64,000 nucleotides of DNA, from NCBI GenBank assembly GCA_943370285.1, contig CALRQJ020000014.1, positions 1 to 64,000 on the forward strand. The letters run 5' to 3'. The notes below the pieces were generated by a model, which saw only the letters and a list, made by a program, of their open reading frames with translations, made no database searches and had not been told where the DNA came from. Made by a program: the position numbers and the translations under genes. How positions within the stretch are numbered: position 1 is the stretch's first letter; each line of letters opens with the position of its first letter. This DNA is from CALRQJ02 sp943370285. GTDB lineage: Bacteria; Bacteroidota; Bacteroidia; Chitinophagales; Chitinophagaceae. Below are positions 9,476 through 20,000 of the stretch, piece after piece.

Positions 9476-10333
9476 CTAAGTTGCTGCTGGTATTAATAGG
9501 TTATCAATTAAACGAACAGGACCAATAAATGCAGCAATCAATGCTGCCAATGTGGTTTTACCATCATATTCATCAGCGGCTTCTAAAGTAGTAGCATTAA
9601 CAATGCTTACATAATCAATGGCGTGAAAACCTGCATCGGTTAAATTTTTAGACACGGTTTCTAGTAGACTTAAAAATGGAATGACACTAATATTGGTTTT
9701 GATGTACTGGAGTCCCTCAAAAATGGCGATTGCTTGTTCTCTTTCCGCTGTGGATAATCGCATATTTCTACTACTCATAGCCAAACCGCTTGGTTCTCTT
9801 TCGGTTGGGCAAATAACGATTTGTGTAGCAATGTCCATCAGCTCCACCAATCTTTTCAACACCATACATTGTTGTAAATCTTTCTGACCCAAAAACAAAA
9901 TAGTAGGGGTAACAATCTCTAACAATCTTTCAACTACTCTGCAAACGCCTTGAAAATGTCCGGGCCGGTAAGCACCTTCTAATACTGATTCTAAAGAGCC
10001 TAAATCATAATTTTTATCATCGGCGTAGCCGGAAGGATAAATTTCATCAACCGTAGGTAAAAACAGTATATCCGTACCCGATGAAACTAAAGCCAAGATA
10101 TCTTTCTCAATAGTGATAGGATATTTTTCAAAATCTGTTGGGTCATTAAATTGAGCCGGATTCACAAAAATGCTGCAAACGGTAATATCGGTTTGCTCTT
10201 TGCTTTTGTCAATTAAAGTTAAATGCCCTTGATGCAATGCTCCCATAGTTGGCACAAAACCTATGGTTTTGCCCTGTTGCAAAAGGGATTTAATATGTTG
10301 TTTAAGCTGAGCAACCGTTCTAAATTGTATCAT
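9476..10333 (-). CDS. panC: Pantoate--beta-alanine ligase
   Basis: PanC joins pantoate and beta-alanine with ATP to make pantothenate. The 285 residues show the nucleotide motif 'FVPTMGALHQGHLTLI', 'SIFVNPAQFNDPTDFEKYP', 'RPGHFQGVCRVVERLL', 'LFLGQKDLQQ' and 'SSRNMRLS'. It is divergent from the GT5-like gene at 10440; panC next to a short GT5-like gene and a DUF4270 gene is an arrangement I recall in Bacteroidota. No -7 box match was found for this gene. Confidence 0.97.
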   Translation of the reverse strand: MIQFRTVAQLKQHIKSLLQQGKTIGFVPTMGALHQGHLTLIDKSKEQTDITVCSIFVNPAQFNDPTDFEKYPITIEKDILALVSSGTDILFLPTVDEIYPSGYADDKNYDLGSLESVLEGAYRPGHFQGVCRVVERLLEIVTPTILFLGQKDLQQCMVLKRLVELMDIATQIVICPTEREPSGLAMSSRNMRLSTAEREQAIAIFEGLQYIKTNISVIPFLSLLETVSKNLTDAGFHAIDYVSIVNATTLEAADEYDGKTTLAALIAAFIGPVRLIDNLLIPAAT

Positions 10334-10390
10334 TTTACCGTTGGTTAAGGAGCTAAAGGCTCGAATACGCTGATATTCAGATTAAAATTT

Positions 10391-10398
10391 TACCTTTG
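10391..10398 (+). promoter_or_regulatory. Bacteroidota -7 box for the GT5-like/DUF4270 genes
   Basis: TACCTTTG matches TAnnTTTG perfectly, 41 nt before the ATG at 10440, in the divergent panC intergenic region. Confidence 0.55.
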
Positions 10399-10439
10399 CA
10401 CACTGTTTTAAGATTTTAAGCGTAAACCAGCTTCCAATA

Positions 10440-11258
10440 ATGTCAACAAAGAAAAGAATTTTATTCATTGCCAATGAGATGTCGCCTTACTTAGAGCTGA
10501 CAGAATTTGCTGAAATTGTTAACAAACTGGCTATTAAAAGCAATGATACCGGGTTGGAAGTGAGGTGTATTATGCCTCGATTTGGAAATATCAACGAACG
10601 CAGACATCGTTTGCATGAAGTGGTTAGATTGTCTGGAATCAATGTTAGTGTTGATGACGATGATTTTCCGCTGCAAATTAAGGTTGCGTCTTTACCAAAT
10701 GCCCGTCTGCAAGTCTATTTTTTAGACAATGAAGACTTTTTTAAACGTAAACATGTGTTTACAGATGATGCAGATAAGTGGTTTGATGACAATGGTTTAC
10801 GTACCATTTTCTTCTGTAAAGGAGCATTAGAAACCGTTAAAAAGTTCGGTTGGCCTCCCGATATTATCCATTGCAGCGGTTGGATGACCGGCTTAATTCC
10901 CATGTATATAAAAACGGCCTACAAAAAAGAAGCTGTTTTTGCCAATAGCAAAGTGATTTTCACTATCGGTCAAAATACGTTCAAAGAAAAACTGGGTGCC
11001 GATTTTCTGAATAAAGCAGCCATCCACGTCAACATTAAAGACAAAGAATTATTGCCTTATAAAGATGTCAATAATTTGTCGATGATGAGAGGTGGTGCCA
11101 CATTTGCCGACGCCATAACGTTTGGATCGGATACCATTGAGAAAAAACTTATTGATGAATTTGGCAAAGTAAAGGGCAAAAAGGTGGTACCCTTTAAAGG
11201 CTACGATACTGATTTAACAGAGTATTTAGATTTGTACAACGACCTTGCACAGCACTAA
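10440..11258 (+). CDS. Short glycogen/starch-synthase N-terminal-like protein (GT5-N only)
   Basis: A 272-residue protein that resembles only the N-terminal Rossmann domain of GT5 glycogen synthases ('RILFIANEMSPY', 'EVRCIMPRFGNINERRH', 'DIIHCSGWMTGLIPMYIK'). True enzymes are ~480 residues or more and carry a KxGG ADP-glucose loop after the 'E.aP' motif; here that place reads 'EMSPYLELTEFAEI', without the lysine-glycine-glycine, and the C-terminal GT-B domain is absent. It is therefore unlikely to make glycogen, and its real role is unknown. It lies 34 bp upstream of the DUF4270 lipoprotein gene and is probably co-transcribed with it. Confidence 0.8.
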   Translation: MSTKKRILFIANEMSPYLELTEFAEIVNKLAIKSNDTGLEVRCIMPRFGNINERRHRLHEVVRLSGINVSVDDDDFPLQIKVASLPNARLQVYFLDNEDFFKRKHVFTDDADKWFDDNGLRTIFFCKGALETVKKFGWPPDIIHCSGWMTGLIPMYIKTAYKKEAVFANSKVIFTIGQNTFKEKLGADFLNKAAIHVNIKDKELLPYKDVNNLSMMRGGATFADAITFGSDTIEKKLIDEFGKVKGKKVVPFKGYDTDLTEYLDLYNDLAQH

Positions 11259-11292
11259 TTTATTGCATTTCACCCATTAATATAAAGGACAA

Positions 11293-12729
11293 GTGACCCG
11301 TAAAGTTTTACTATTTACTACCATCATTATAGCTGCAATAGTAGCATGTACAAAAGTTGAATATACCAATATTGGCACGGGATTAATTCCACCTATTGAT
11401 GGTGTAAACACCAAAGACACACTTTTAGATGTGGTAACGGAGAACTTTTTAGGCGACTCTGTTTTTGTGTACAAAAGCGATATTCATGTTGTTGGTCAAA
11501 TCAATAATGATCCCGTTTTCGGTAAAACATCAGCCACTACTTATGTTGAGTTGATGCCCACTTTTTTTAAGTACTTTTTTCCTGCGGTAAAAGATAGTTT
11601 GTACCTAGATTCTGTTGTATTTGTAGCTAAAGTGAATAATTTTTGGGGCGATACGTCACAACAAATCAAATTGAATGTGCATGAAATTTCACCATCCGAA
11701 AAATTATTGAACAATCTAGCTAATAGAGATACGGTTTATGATAACCGAAAGCAGTTCGCTATTGTAAACCCGGCATTAGGAACGAAAACGGTAGATCCTC
11801 GTCGTTTGTTCGACTCTGTATATGCTTTTAAAGAACAAGCAAAATCGCAGCTTAGAATCAAATTGAACAATTCCTTTGGCGATCGATTGTTAAAAACCTT
11901 CGATTCAACCAATGCCTACGCTAGTGATACTGCATTCCGTAATTTCTTTTCCGGATTTGCCATTACCACAGACGTAGCTACCGGCAACGGTTTAATCGGA
12001 TTGAACTTAACCGATACCAGCACTAAAGTTGCGTTGTATTATCGTTACACCAAGAATGGTATTAGAGATACCGTAGTAAGTTATTTTAGAATGATTACCA
12101 GTTGCCAAGCGGCCAACTTTATCAAAAGAGATTACAACACTGCCGCGGCTTTAAATAATTCATTGACCAATTCTCCTGTTGCAGATAGTATTGTGTATTT
12201 ACAAACCAGCCCTGGTATTGGTACTAAAATCACTATTCCGGGCTTATCAGGCTTATCAAACAGAATTATTCATAGAGCTGAATTGCAAATAGAACAAGTA
12301 CCGGGCAACCCTGCAACAGATGGTTTATTTACGCCACCGTTATTGTTTTTAAACGGTTTCAACGATACAGCTAAGCAGTTTTATGTGCCTTATGATGTTG
12401 AAACCGGGTTTAGCGGTGTAACTAATTATGGCGCTTTTGGTGGTATTCCGGTTAGAAAAACAGACGGACTTGGCAATCAAGTATTTAGTTACAATTTCAA
12501 TATATCTCGATATGTACAGGGCATTGTAACTCGTAAAGAACCTAATTATAGGTTGCGTTTGTTTGCACCGTACGATGAGACTTTATTCTACTTGCCTTCT
12601 TCTACTTTGGTTTTCCCTATTGTTGGTAGTGGTACTGTTAATAATACGGCTATTGGCAGAATTGCCGTTGGTGGTGGCAATCATAGCAGCCGTAAGATGA
12701 AAGTAAGAATTATCTATTCTGTACTATAG
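11293..12729 (+). CDS. DUF4270 domain lipoprotein
   Basis: A 478-residue lipoprotein with a signal peptide ending in lipobox 'IVAC' (Cys19), then 'GTGLIPPIDGV' and long beta-rich repeats typical of DUF4270. No in-frame ATG exists upstream; the start is GTG at 11293, preceded by AGGA and placed so that the basic-plus-hydrophobic signal (MTRKVLLF) is complete. The protein is probably anchored in the outer membrane. DUF4270 has no settled function. The 34-bp gap after the GT5-like gene points to a shared transcript. Confidence 0.85.
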   Translation: MTRKVLLFTTIIIAAIVACTKVEYTNIGTGLIPPIDGVNTKDTLLDVVTENFLGDSVFVYKSDIHVVGQINNDPVFGKTSATTYVELMPTFFKYFFPAVKDSLYLDSVVFVAKVNNFWGDTSQQIKLNVHEISPSEKLLNNLANRDTVYDNRKQFAIVNPALGTKTVDPRRLFDSVYAFKEQAKSQLRIKLNNSFGDRLLKTFDSTNAYASDTAFRNFFSGFAITTDVATGNGLIGLNLTDTSTKVALYYRYTKNGIRDTVVSYFRMITSCQAANFIKRDYNTAAALNNSLTNSPVADSIVYLQTSPGIGTKITIPGLSGLSNRIIHRAELQIEQVPGNPATDGLFTPPLLFLNGFNDTAKQFYVPYDVETGFSGVTNYGAFGGIPVRKTDGLGNQVFSYNFNISRYVQGIVTRKEPNYRLRLFAPYDETLFYLPSSTLVFPIVGSGTVNNTAIGRIAVGGGNHSSRKMKVRIIYSVL

Positions 12730-12746
12730 CATTGGGGTTGAAGCCC

Positions 12747-12754
12747 TATATTTG
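12747..12754 (+). promoter_or_regulatory. Bacteroidota -7 box upstream of metK
   Basis: TATATTTG is a perfect TAnnTTTG match 28 nt before the metK ATG, within the 52-bp gap after the DUF4270 gene. It suggests metK has its own promoter. No SAM riboswitch could fit in so short a leader. Confidence 0.6.
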
Positions 12755-12781
12755 CAACCATTAAAAAAATAAATTTTATTT

Positions 12782-14035
12782 ATGCCTTATTTATTTACTT
12801 CTGAAAGTGTTTCTGAAGGACATCCGGACAAAGTAGCAGACCAGATTTCTGATGCTTTGATCGACAACTTTTTAGCTTTTGATGCTCAAAGTAAAGTTGC
12901 CTGCGAAACACTTGTAACTACAGGCCAAGTGGTTCTTGCTGGTGAAGTTAAATCCAAAGCTTATTTAGACGTACAAGAAATTGCTCGTGGTGTTATCCGT
13001 AAAATCGGTTATACCAAGAGTGAGTATATGTTTGAAGCTAACAGTTGTGGTATCTTATCAGCTATTCATGAGCAATCTGCCGATATCAACCAAGGTGTTG
13101 ATCGTAAGAAAAAAGAAGAGCAAGGTGCCGGTGACCAAGGTATGATGTTTGGTTATGCTAGTAACGAAACAGAAGACTATATGCCTTTAGCATTAGACTT
13201 AGCCCACAAAATTTTGATTGAATTAGCGGCATTACGTCGTGAAAATAAAGCCATCAAATATCTCCGTCCTGATGCCAAAAGCCAGGTAACATTGGAGTAT
13301 GATGATAATAACCGCCCTGTAAGAATTGATGCTATTGTAGTTTCTACTCAACACGATGATTTTGATACAGAAGCTAAAATGTTGGCTCAAATCAAAAAAG
13401 ACATCATTGAAATTTTAATTCCAAGAGTTAAGAGCAAGTATAAGAAATACGCTAAGTTGTTTAACGATAAAATCAAGTATCACATTAACCCAACCGGTAA
13501 GTTTGTAATCGGCGGTCCACATGGCGATACGGGTTTAACAGGCCGTAAAATTATCGTAGATACTTATGGTGGTAAAGGTGCACATGGTGGTGGAGCATTT
13601 AGCGGTAAAGATCCTAGTAAGGTTGACCGTTCTGCTGCTTATGCTACTCGTCACATTGCCAAAAACTTAGTAGCAGCAGGTGTTGCAGATGAAGTGTTGG
13701 TACAAGTGTCTTACGCTATTGGTGTGGCACAGCCTACTTCTATCAACGTAAATACTTTTGGTACTGCCAAAGTAGAACTGACTGATGGACAAATTGGTAA
13801 GTTGGTAGAAAGCATCTTTGATATGCGTCCTTACTTTATTGAACAGCGTTTAAAATTGCGTACACCAATGTACAGCGAAACTGCAGCTTATGGTCATATG
13901 GGTCGTAAGAATGAAGTGGTAGAAAAAACCTTTACTTCACCAGATGGTAAAGTGAAAAAAGTAAAAGTTGAATTATTTACTTGGGAGAAATTAGACTATG
14001 TAAACAAGGTGAAAAAGGCATTTGGCTTGAAGTAA
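12782..14035 (+). CDS. metK: S-adenosylmethionine synthase
   Basis: MetK makes S-adenosylmethionine from ATP and methionine. The 417-residue protein has the N-terminal 'TSESVSEGHPDKVADQISD', the ATP/metal motif 'GAGDQGMMFGYA', the P-loop-like 'GGPHGDTGLTGRKIIVDTYG', 'GGGAFSGKDPSKVDRSAAY', and 'AIGVAQPTSI'. It is slightly longer than the ~385-residue E. coli enzyme, with a lysine-rich insertion around 'PRVKSKYKKYAKLFNDKIKY'. It is flanked by its own -7 box and a strong terminator, so it is monocistronic. Confidence 0.98.
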   Translation: MPYLFTSESVSEGHPDKVADQISDALIDNFLAFDAQSKVACETLVTTGQVVLAGEVKSKAYLDVQEIARGVIRKIGYTKSEYMFEANSCGILSAIHEQSADINQGVDRKKKEEQGAGDQGMMFGYASNETEDYMPLALDLAHKILIELAALRRENKAIKYLRPDAKSQVTLEYDDNNRPVRIDAIVVSTQHDDFDTEAKMLAQIKKDIIEILIPRVKSKYKKYAKLFNDKIKYHINPTGKFVIGGPHGDTGLTGRKIIVDTYGGKGAHGGGAFSGKDPSKVDRSAAYATRHIAKNLVAAGVADEVLVQVSYAIGVAQPTSINVNTFGTAKVELTDGQIGKLVESIFDMRPYFIEQRLKLRTPMYSETAAYGHMGRKNEVVEKTFTSPDGKVKKVKVELFTWEKLDYVNKVKKAFGLK

Positions 14036-14072
14036 TCTGAATTGATACACAAATGTTTCATTTGTAACTGAA

Positions 14073-14100
14073 ACAGCCCACGACTTCAATCGTGGGCTGT
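14073..14100 (+). terminator. Rho-independent terminator after metK
   Basis: A perfect 11-bp stem (acagcccacga / tcgtgggctgt) with a 6-nt loop, followed by a T-rich tract (ttgtttta), 38 nt after the metK stop. Confidence 0.85.
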
Positions 14101-14168
14101 TTGTTTTAATGTTTGATAAAACGCATTCATAAAGAATGAGTTAGAACAGTTTTTTGTTTCTTTGTACT

Positions 14169-14669
14169 ATGTCAAAAAAAATAATCATATCGGCCATTGC
14201 TACTATTGTGATGATTGTGGTTATGCAATGGCAGGGAAAAGAACTACAGTCTAAGTACAGTCCGGCCGGCATTATGAGTTTAGAATTAGCCGAAAAATTT
14301 CAAGACGCAACAGATATCGTTGACCAAATAGGTAAAACACCTTTAAGAGTTAATATCACCCTCGATTTTGTTTTCATCATTGCTTATGGCTGTTTGTTTT
14401 TCTTTTGCTGTTGGGCACTGATGAATAATTATCGTTCTAAAGGAATGAAAACCATGGGTTTTATTTTTTTAGAACTAAGTGTATTGACGGCAGTGTTAGA
14501 TATTGTAGAAAACATTACCATGCTTATTACCATTGCCGGGCATGGCAGCGAAGTAGCAGTATTAATAACAAAATGGGTGGCCTATGTTAAATTTGGATTG
14601 GCAGCCTTAACTTTAGTCTATATCGTAACTGCTTTTGTGCTGGTGCAGTTATTAAAAAGAAAACAATAA
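14169..14669 (+). CDS. Small membrane protein of unknown function
   Basis: A 166-residue hydrophobic protein with about four membrane segments: residues ~4-20, ~62-82, ~95-122 and ~138-160. It has no motif I recognise. The start is the ATG at 14169; an upstream TTG at 14154 adds an unconvincing extension. Its stop is one base before the ATG of rlmB, so the two are co-translated, although no shared function is evident. It may be a structural or ion-handling membrane protein. Confidence 0.7.
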   Translation: MSKKIIISAIATIVMIVVMQWQGKELQSKYSPAGIMSLELAEKFQDATDIVDQIGKTPLRVNITLDFVFIIAYGCLFFFCCWALMNNYRSKGMKTMGFIFLELSVLTAVLDIVENITMLITIAGHGSEVAVLITKWVAYVKFGLAALTLVYIVTAFVLVQLLKRKQ

Positions 14670-14670
14670 T

Positions 14671-15411
14671 ATGTTTGTAAAAACGAAGAATATCATTGCC
14701 GGACGTAATCCGTTGATAGAAGCTTTTAAAAGCGGTGTTACAATCGATAAAATTTTATTGTACAAAGGAGCGGTAGGAGAAAATATTTCCGAAATCAAAG
14801 GCTTAGCCAAGCAATACAATGTACCCATTCAGTATGTTCCTAACGAGAAACTGAACAGCATTACTAATACCACTCATCAGGGAGTTATCGCATTCAAATC
14901 TGCTATTGCCTATCAAGATTTGCAGCAAGTGATTGATTGGGTAAACGAAAAAGGCGAAGTGCCATTATTCTTAATTTTAGATGGCGTAACAGATATCAGA
15001 AATATTGGCGCAATTGCAAGAACAGCCGTTTGTTGTGGTGCACATGCTATCATCATTCCCGATAAAGGCGTAGGAGCATTAAATGAAGATGCAGTGAAAA
15101 CAAGTGCCGGGGCTTTAGAACAAATCAATATTTGCAGGGTAAATAGTTTAATGAAAGCGGTAGATGATTTGCATTTGAATGGCATTAAAGTATATGCCAG
15201 TGAAATGACGGCTACTACCAAAATTTTTGATATGGATTGGAAAGAACCCGTTGCCATTGTAATGGGCGGTGAAGAAAAAGGCGTTTATCCGGCATTATTA
15301 AAAATCTGCGATGAGAGTTTTACCATTCCTATGACAGGTAAATTTGAGAGTTTGAATGTGTCTGTTGCTGCGGGAATGATTTTGTATGAAACGCTACGCC
15401 AACGACAGTAA
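14671..15411 (+). CDS. rlmB: RlmB-type SpoU rRNA 2'-O-methyltransferase
   Basis: A 246-residue SPOUT methyltransferase expected to methylate the 2'-OH of 23S rRNA G2251. It has an N-terminal substrate-binding domain ('IIAGRNPLIEAFKSG', 'THQGVIAF') and the SpoU catalytic knot: motif 1 'LDGVTDIRNIGAIARTA', motif 2 'IVMGGEEKGV', motif 3 'IPMTGKFESLNVSVAAGM'. The exact target could instead be another SpoU site; the family call is firm. It converges on a methyltransferase gene with a 2-bp gap. Confidence 0.92.
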   Translation: MFVKTKNIIAGRNPLIEAFKSGVTIDKILLYKGAVGENISEIKGLAKQYNVPIQYVPNEKLNSITNTTHQGVIAFKSAIAYQDLQQVIDWVNEKGEVPLFLILDGVTDIRNIGAIARTAVCCGAHAIIIPDKGVGALNEDAVKTSAGALEQINICRVNSLMKAVDDLHLNGIKVYASEMTATTKIFDMDWKEPVAIVMGGEEKGVYPALLKICDESFTIPMTGKFESLNVSVAAGMILYETLRQRQ

Positions 15412-15413
15412 TT

Positions 15414-16001
15414 TTAGCTACTCTTTTTTTCTACAATAACAAACAATTCTGCACCCATTCTTGGAGGTATAGAATTATAACATGCTGCCATTGTTTTAAT
15501 ATGGAAATAAGGCGTGAACAATACCTCATATTCTGAAATTGAACCACCAAACGGTGGGCCGCCTTCAAATTTTTTATCAAATAATACACCGGCGATTTTT
15601 CCTTTATCGTTCAATAAAGCATTCATCTGCGCTACATATTGTGGTCTCCAAATTGGGTCAATGGCACAGAAAAAAGTTTGTTCCAAAATCAAATCATAAC
15701 TGCCCTTCCATTCAAAAAAATCAGCTTCAATTATTTGTAATCCATGTGGTAGATAAGTTGCCAATTCATTGTTTAGTGTGGCTACAACAGCCGGTGCAAT
15801 ATCAACGAGTGTAATATTGGTAAATCCTTTATCCATCAAATATTTGGCTTCGTAAGCATTGCCGCAACCGGGTATCAAAATGGCAATATGTTTATTGCTG
15901 ATTTGATCAATATAAGTTGCTAATGGGGTGGAAGGATAGCCAATATCCCAACCGGTTTGTTGTTGTTGGTATCTACTGTTCCAATATTGAGCATCTAACA
16001 T
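15414..16001 (-). CDS. TPMT-family class I SAM methyltransferase
   Basis: A 195-residue methyltransferase of the thiopurine S-methyltransferase family. The start 'YWNSRYQQQQTGWDIGYPS' and the SAM loop 'ILIPGCGNAYEAKYL' are diagnostic, followed by 'VTLVDIAP'-like acidic strand and 'FFCAIDPIWRPQY'. Bacterial members act on small thiol or chalcogen compounds, but the natural substrate here is unknown. It stands alone, convergent with rlmB. Confidence 0.88.
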   Translation of the reverse strand: MLDAQYWNSRYQQQQTGWDIGYPSTPLATYIDQISNKHIAILIPGCGNAYEAKYLMDKGFTNITLVDIAPAVVATLNNELATYLPHGLQIIEADFFEWKGSYDLILEQTFFCAIDPIWRPQYVAQMNALLNDKGKIAGVLFDKKFEGGPPFGGSISEYEVLFTPYFHIKTMAACYNSIPPRMGAELFVIVEKKSS

Positions 16002-16081
16002 GGGTTACATTTGATGGGCTAAATTATTCCATCGTTCTATTCCATCAATAAATATTATTTTCATCTTTTAATGCTTGCTTC

Positions 16082-16939
16082 ATGTCGTATAAAATTATTG
16101 AATGTCCGAGAGATGCCATGCAAGGATGGCCGCATCAAATTGCCACCGCTACTAAAATTCAATACATCCAATCCTTACTCGAAGTAGGTTTTGATACCAT
16201 CGATTTTGGCAGTTTTGTTTCGGCGAAAGCGATACCTCAAATGGCCGATACCAAAGCAGTATTAAACGGTTTACAACTAACGGCTACCAGCTCAAAATTG
16301 TTAGCCATTATTGCCAATCTTCGTGGTGCAGAAGAGGCAGTACAGTTCGATGAAATTACTTACCTCGGTTTTCCATTTTCCATTTCACCCACCTTTCAGC
16401 AACGCAATACCAACAGTACAATGGAAGAAAGTCTGCAACGGGTAGATGCCATTCAGGAACTGTGTTTGCAACATAACAAACAGTTAGTAGTGTATTTGAG
16501 TATGGGATTTGGTAACCCTTACGGGGATGAATACAATGATGCCATTTTACTCCATTGGGCCGATGCCATGGTAAAACGGGGCATCCGCATTATTTCTTTG
16601 GCCGATACCGTTGGTGTAGCAACAACAGCACAAATCAGCTTTGCACTAAACACATTAATCCCCACTTATATGGCAGTTGAATTTGGTGTTCACTTACATT
16701 CGGCACCCAACCAACGAGCAGAAAAGTTACAAGCAGCCATTGCAGCCGGTTGTAAACGTTTTGACGGTGCCATCATGGGTATTGGTGGTTGTCCCATGGC
16801 ACAAGATGCTTTGGTGGGTAATATGGCCACGGAGTTCATTGTAGCGCACCTGCCAAGCAACGAATTATCTCAGCCTATCAATAATCAAGCTTTACAACAA
16901 AGTTTGGCATTAGCCGCCACTATATTTCAAGCGGTTTAA
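16082..16939 (+). CDS. Hydroxymethylglutaryl-CoA lyase
   Basis: A TIM-barrel lyase of 285 residues that cleaves HMG-CoA to acetyl-CoA and acetoacetate, the last step of leucine degradation. It has the N-terminal 'ECPRDAMQGWP' with catalytic Arg-Asp, the metal-binding 'HLHS' segment, and the HMGL signature 'GIGGCPMAQDALVGNMATE' with active-site Cys. It fits with the acyl-CoA dehydrogenase and FadN-like genes elsewhere in the window but is not in an operon with them. Confidence 0.94.
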   Translation: MSYKIIECPRDAMQGWPHQIATATKIQYIQSLLEVGFDTIDFGSFVSAKAIPQMADTKAVLNGLQLTATSSKLLAIIANLRGAEEAVQFDEITYLGFPFSISPTFQQRNTNSTMEESLQRVDAIQELCLQHNKQLVVYLSMGFGNPYGDEYNDAILLHWADAMVKRGIRIISLADTVGVATTAQISFALNTLIPTYMAVEFGVHLHSAPNQRAEKLQAAIAAGCKRFDGAIMGIGGCPMAQDALVGNMATEFIVAHLPSNELSQPINNQALQQSLALAATIFQAV

Positions 16940-17012
16940 AGCAATAAAATGGGTTGTTTTTGGGCTCAAAAGCCTATTTTGTTTTTCACTTTTCATTTTG
17001 GGCTAATTAAGT

Positions 17013-17020
17013 TAGGTTTG
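17013..17020 (+). promoter_or_regulatory. Bacteroidota -7 box upstream of the DUF2723 gene
   Basis: TAGGTTTG is a perfect TAnnTTTG match, 27 nt before the ATG at 17048. Confidence 0.55.
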
Positions 17021-17047
17021 CCCGTCTTTTTATAAACCAAAACAGTT

Positions 17048-20000
17048 ATGAATTTTAACAGGATTAACAACATTACAGGCTGGATTGTAGCCTTGATTGC
17101 TTGCACCGTTTATGTTATGACCGCCGAAGCCGGCGGCAGCCTTTGGGATTGCGGTGAGTTTGTGAGCAGTTGCTTTAAGTTGCAAATACCCCACCCACCG
17201 GGAGCTCCGCTCTTTGTTTTGTTGGGTCGTTTTTTCATTATTCTGTTTGGCGACGATCCTATGACTGCTGCCAAAGCCGTGAATGTAATGAGTGCTTTAG
17301 CCAGCGGATTTACCATTTTATTCCTTTTCTGGACCATCACCCACTTTGCCCGTAAAATGGTGCAAAAAGCCATTGGTGCCGAGTTAACCGCCAATCAAAT
17401 TTGGGCTGTAATGGCTGCCGGCGTAGTTGGTGCTTTGGCCTATACATTCAGCGATTCTTTTTGGTATTCTGCTGTAGAAGGTGAGGTATACGCTTTGTCA
17501 TCTTTCTTTACAGCACTCGTATTTTGGGCTATTTTGAAATGGGAGCATGCTGTTGACCATGAAGCTACCATTGGCTATAACCCAGACCGTTGGATTGTGT
17601 TCATCTTCTTCATGATGGGCTTATCTATCGGTGTTCACTTACTAAACTTACTTACAATTCCTGCCATTGTAATGGTGTACTATTATAAACGTTACAAAAC
17701 ATCTGCATGGGGTACATTATGGGCATTTTTAATCGGTTGTTTGATTACCGGTGTGGTACAGAAAGTGGTGATACAATATTCTATTAATGGTGCAGGCTAT
17801 TTCGATATTTTATTTGTAAACAGTTTTGGCTTGCCATTTTTCAGCGGCTTTATTACTTTCTTCGTTTTATTGATTGCATTGATTTGGTTTGGTCTTCGTG
17901 TGGCAGCTAAAAATAGCTGGGGCTTTTTACGCCTTGGTTTATGGTGTGTAAGTTTTGTATTGATTGGTTACAGTACTTACCTCACTACTATGATTCGTAG
18001 TAATGCAGATCCTGCTGTAGATATGTATAATGTAGATAATCCCATGAGTTTGGTGGGTTATTTAGGCCGTGAACAATATGGTGATTTCCCATTGTTGCAT
18101 GGTCAGGTATTTACCGCACAGCCGGTAGATTATAAAGAAACCTCTAATCGTTATCAAAAAACAAAAGACAAATACGAAGTAATCGGAAAAGATGGTCATT
18201 ATGTGTATGATGCTGCCGATCAAATGTTGTTCCCCCGTGTTTGGGATGCTAGTAACGATCAAGGTCATGCTGATTACTATGCTCAATATTTAGGTATTCA
18301 AAAAATGCAGGATGGTACATTTGACCGTTCTCCCAATCAAGTAGATAATATTAAATTCTTTGCAGGGTATCAATTTTACTGGATGTATTTCCGCTACTTT
18401 ATGTGGAACTTCAGCGGTAAGCAGAATGATGTGCAAGGTATTTTTACCGGCAATATCAGAGATGGAAACTGGATTACAGGTATTTCATTTATTGATAATC
18501 TAATGTATGGCGATCAAAGCCTAATGCCCGATAGTTTGAAAAACAATAAGGCTAACAATAAGCTGTTCTTATTGCCTTTCATCTTGGGAATCATTGGTAT
18601 TATCTACCATTACAAAACCAATCGTAAAGATGCTTTTGTAAACTTCTTAATGTTTTTCTTTACCGGTTTTGCTATTGTATTGTATTTGAACCAAGCAGGT
18701 AATCAACCCCGTGAACGAGATTATGCCTATGTAGGAAGTTTCTACGCTTTTGCGGTGTGGATTGGTTTAGGTGTACTGCAAATTAGAGATTGGTTTAGTA
18801 GCCAATTTAAGTTGAGTGAAGGTATTGCGGTTAAGCTAGCAGGTGTAATTAGTTTGTTGGCAGTTCCGGTGTTAATGGCTAGTCAAGAGTGGGATGACCA
18901 TGACCGTAGCAAAAAAGTTATTGCTAGAGATTTAGCGAAAGATTATTTAGAGAGTTGTGCTCCAAATGCCATTCTATTCACCTTTGGTGATAATGATACT
19001 TACCCATTATGGTATGCACAAGAAGTTGAAGGTATTAGGCCTGATATTCGTGTTATCAACTATAGTTTATTGGGTATTGATTGGTACATTAATCAGTTAC
19101 GTTACAAAGTAAATGAGAGTGCACCGATTGATGTGATTTTTACGCCGGAACAAATTCAAGGCCGTAACAGAGATTATATTCGTTACCGTGAAATGGCCGG
19201 TTTGTCAACCAATCAATATTTTGATTTATATGATTTGATGAAAAATTTTGTTGGTAGTGATGATCCTGCCAAGAAAATGAATGCCGGTGGTGATATGATT
19301 CCAACCTTTCCGGTTAAGAAAGTATCGGTACCTGTTGATGTAAATGTAGTTCGTCAAAATGGAACTGTAACTGCAACGGACAGTGTGGTTACTGAGTTAC
19401 GTTTTGATATTCCAAAGAACACTTTGTTGAAAAATGACCTTGCGGTGTTGAATGTGATTGCTGCAAATAAATGGGCAAGACCAATTTATTTCACCTCTAA
19501 TTTTGATGAGTTAGGCTTTGGGTCTTATTTACGCAGAGATGGTATGGCACAGCGTTTAGTACCTGTTGTAAATAGTAGTGTAAATGTAGAGTGGTCGGTA
19601 GATAAGATGATGAACAAGTTTGCATTTGGTAATGCTAATATTGCTAATGTGTACTTCGATGAAGAAAACCGTCGCCACCTAAATACTATTCGTGGTACTT
19701 ACTCTGAAGTGGCTTTTGAATTGGCATTGAAGGACAGAAAAGAAGAAGCAAGAAAATTATTAGACAAATGCGATAAAATGATGTTGCAAGAAAACTTCCC
19801 TTACGGACATGTAAGTAGAGGTAATATGCACAACAGAAATTCTATTGCTTTTGTGGAAGCTGCTTTCCGTTCCGATGCCAAAGATTTGGCTAAGAAAGCC
19901 GCTGCATCGGTGAAGAAGGATTTACAGCAACAAATGAAATTCTACAATTCATTAAGCGGTAAAAAAGCAGAGTGGATGGATTATGACAAACAAACTGCCG

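Noticed and set aside
12729..12781. Possible SAM riboswitch before metK
   Set aside because: The gap is only 52 bp and contains a -7 box 28 nt from the ATG, leaving no room for a SAM aptamer.
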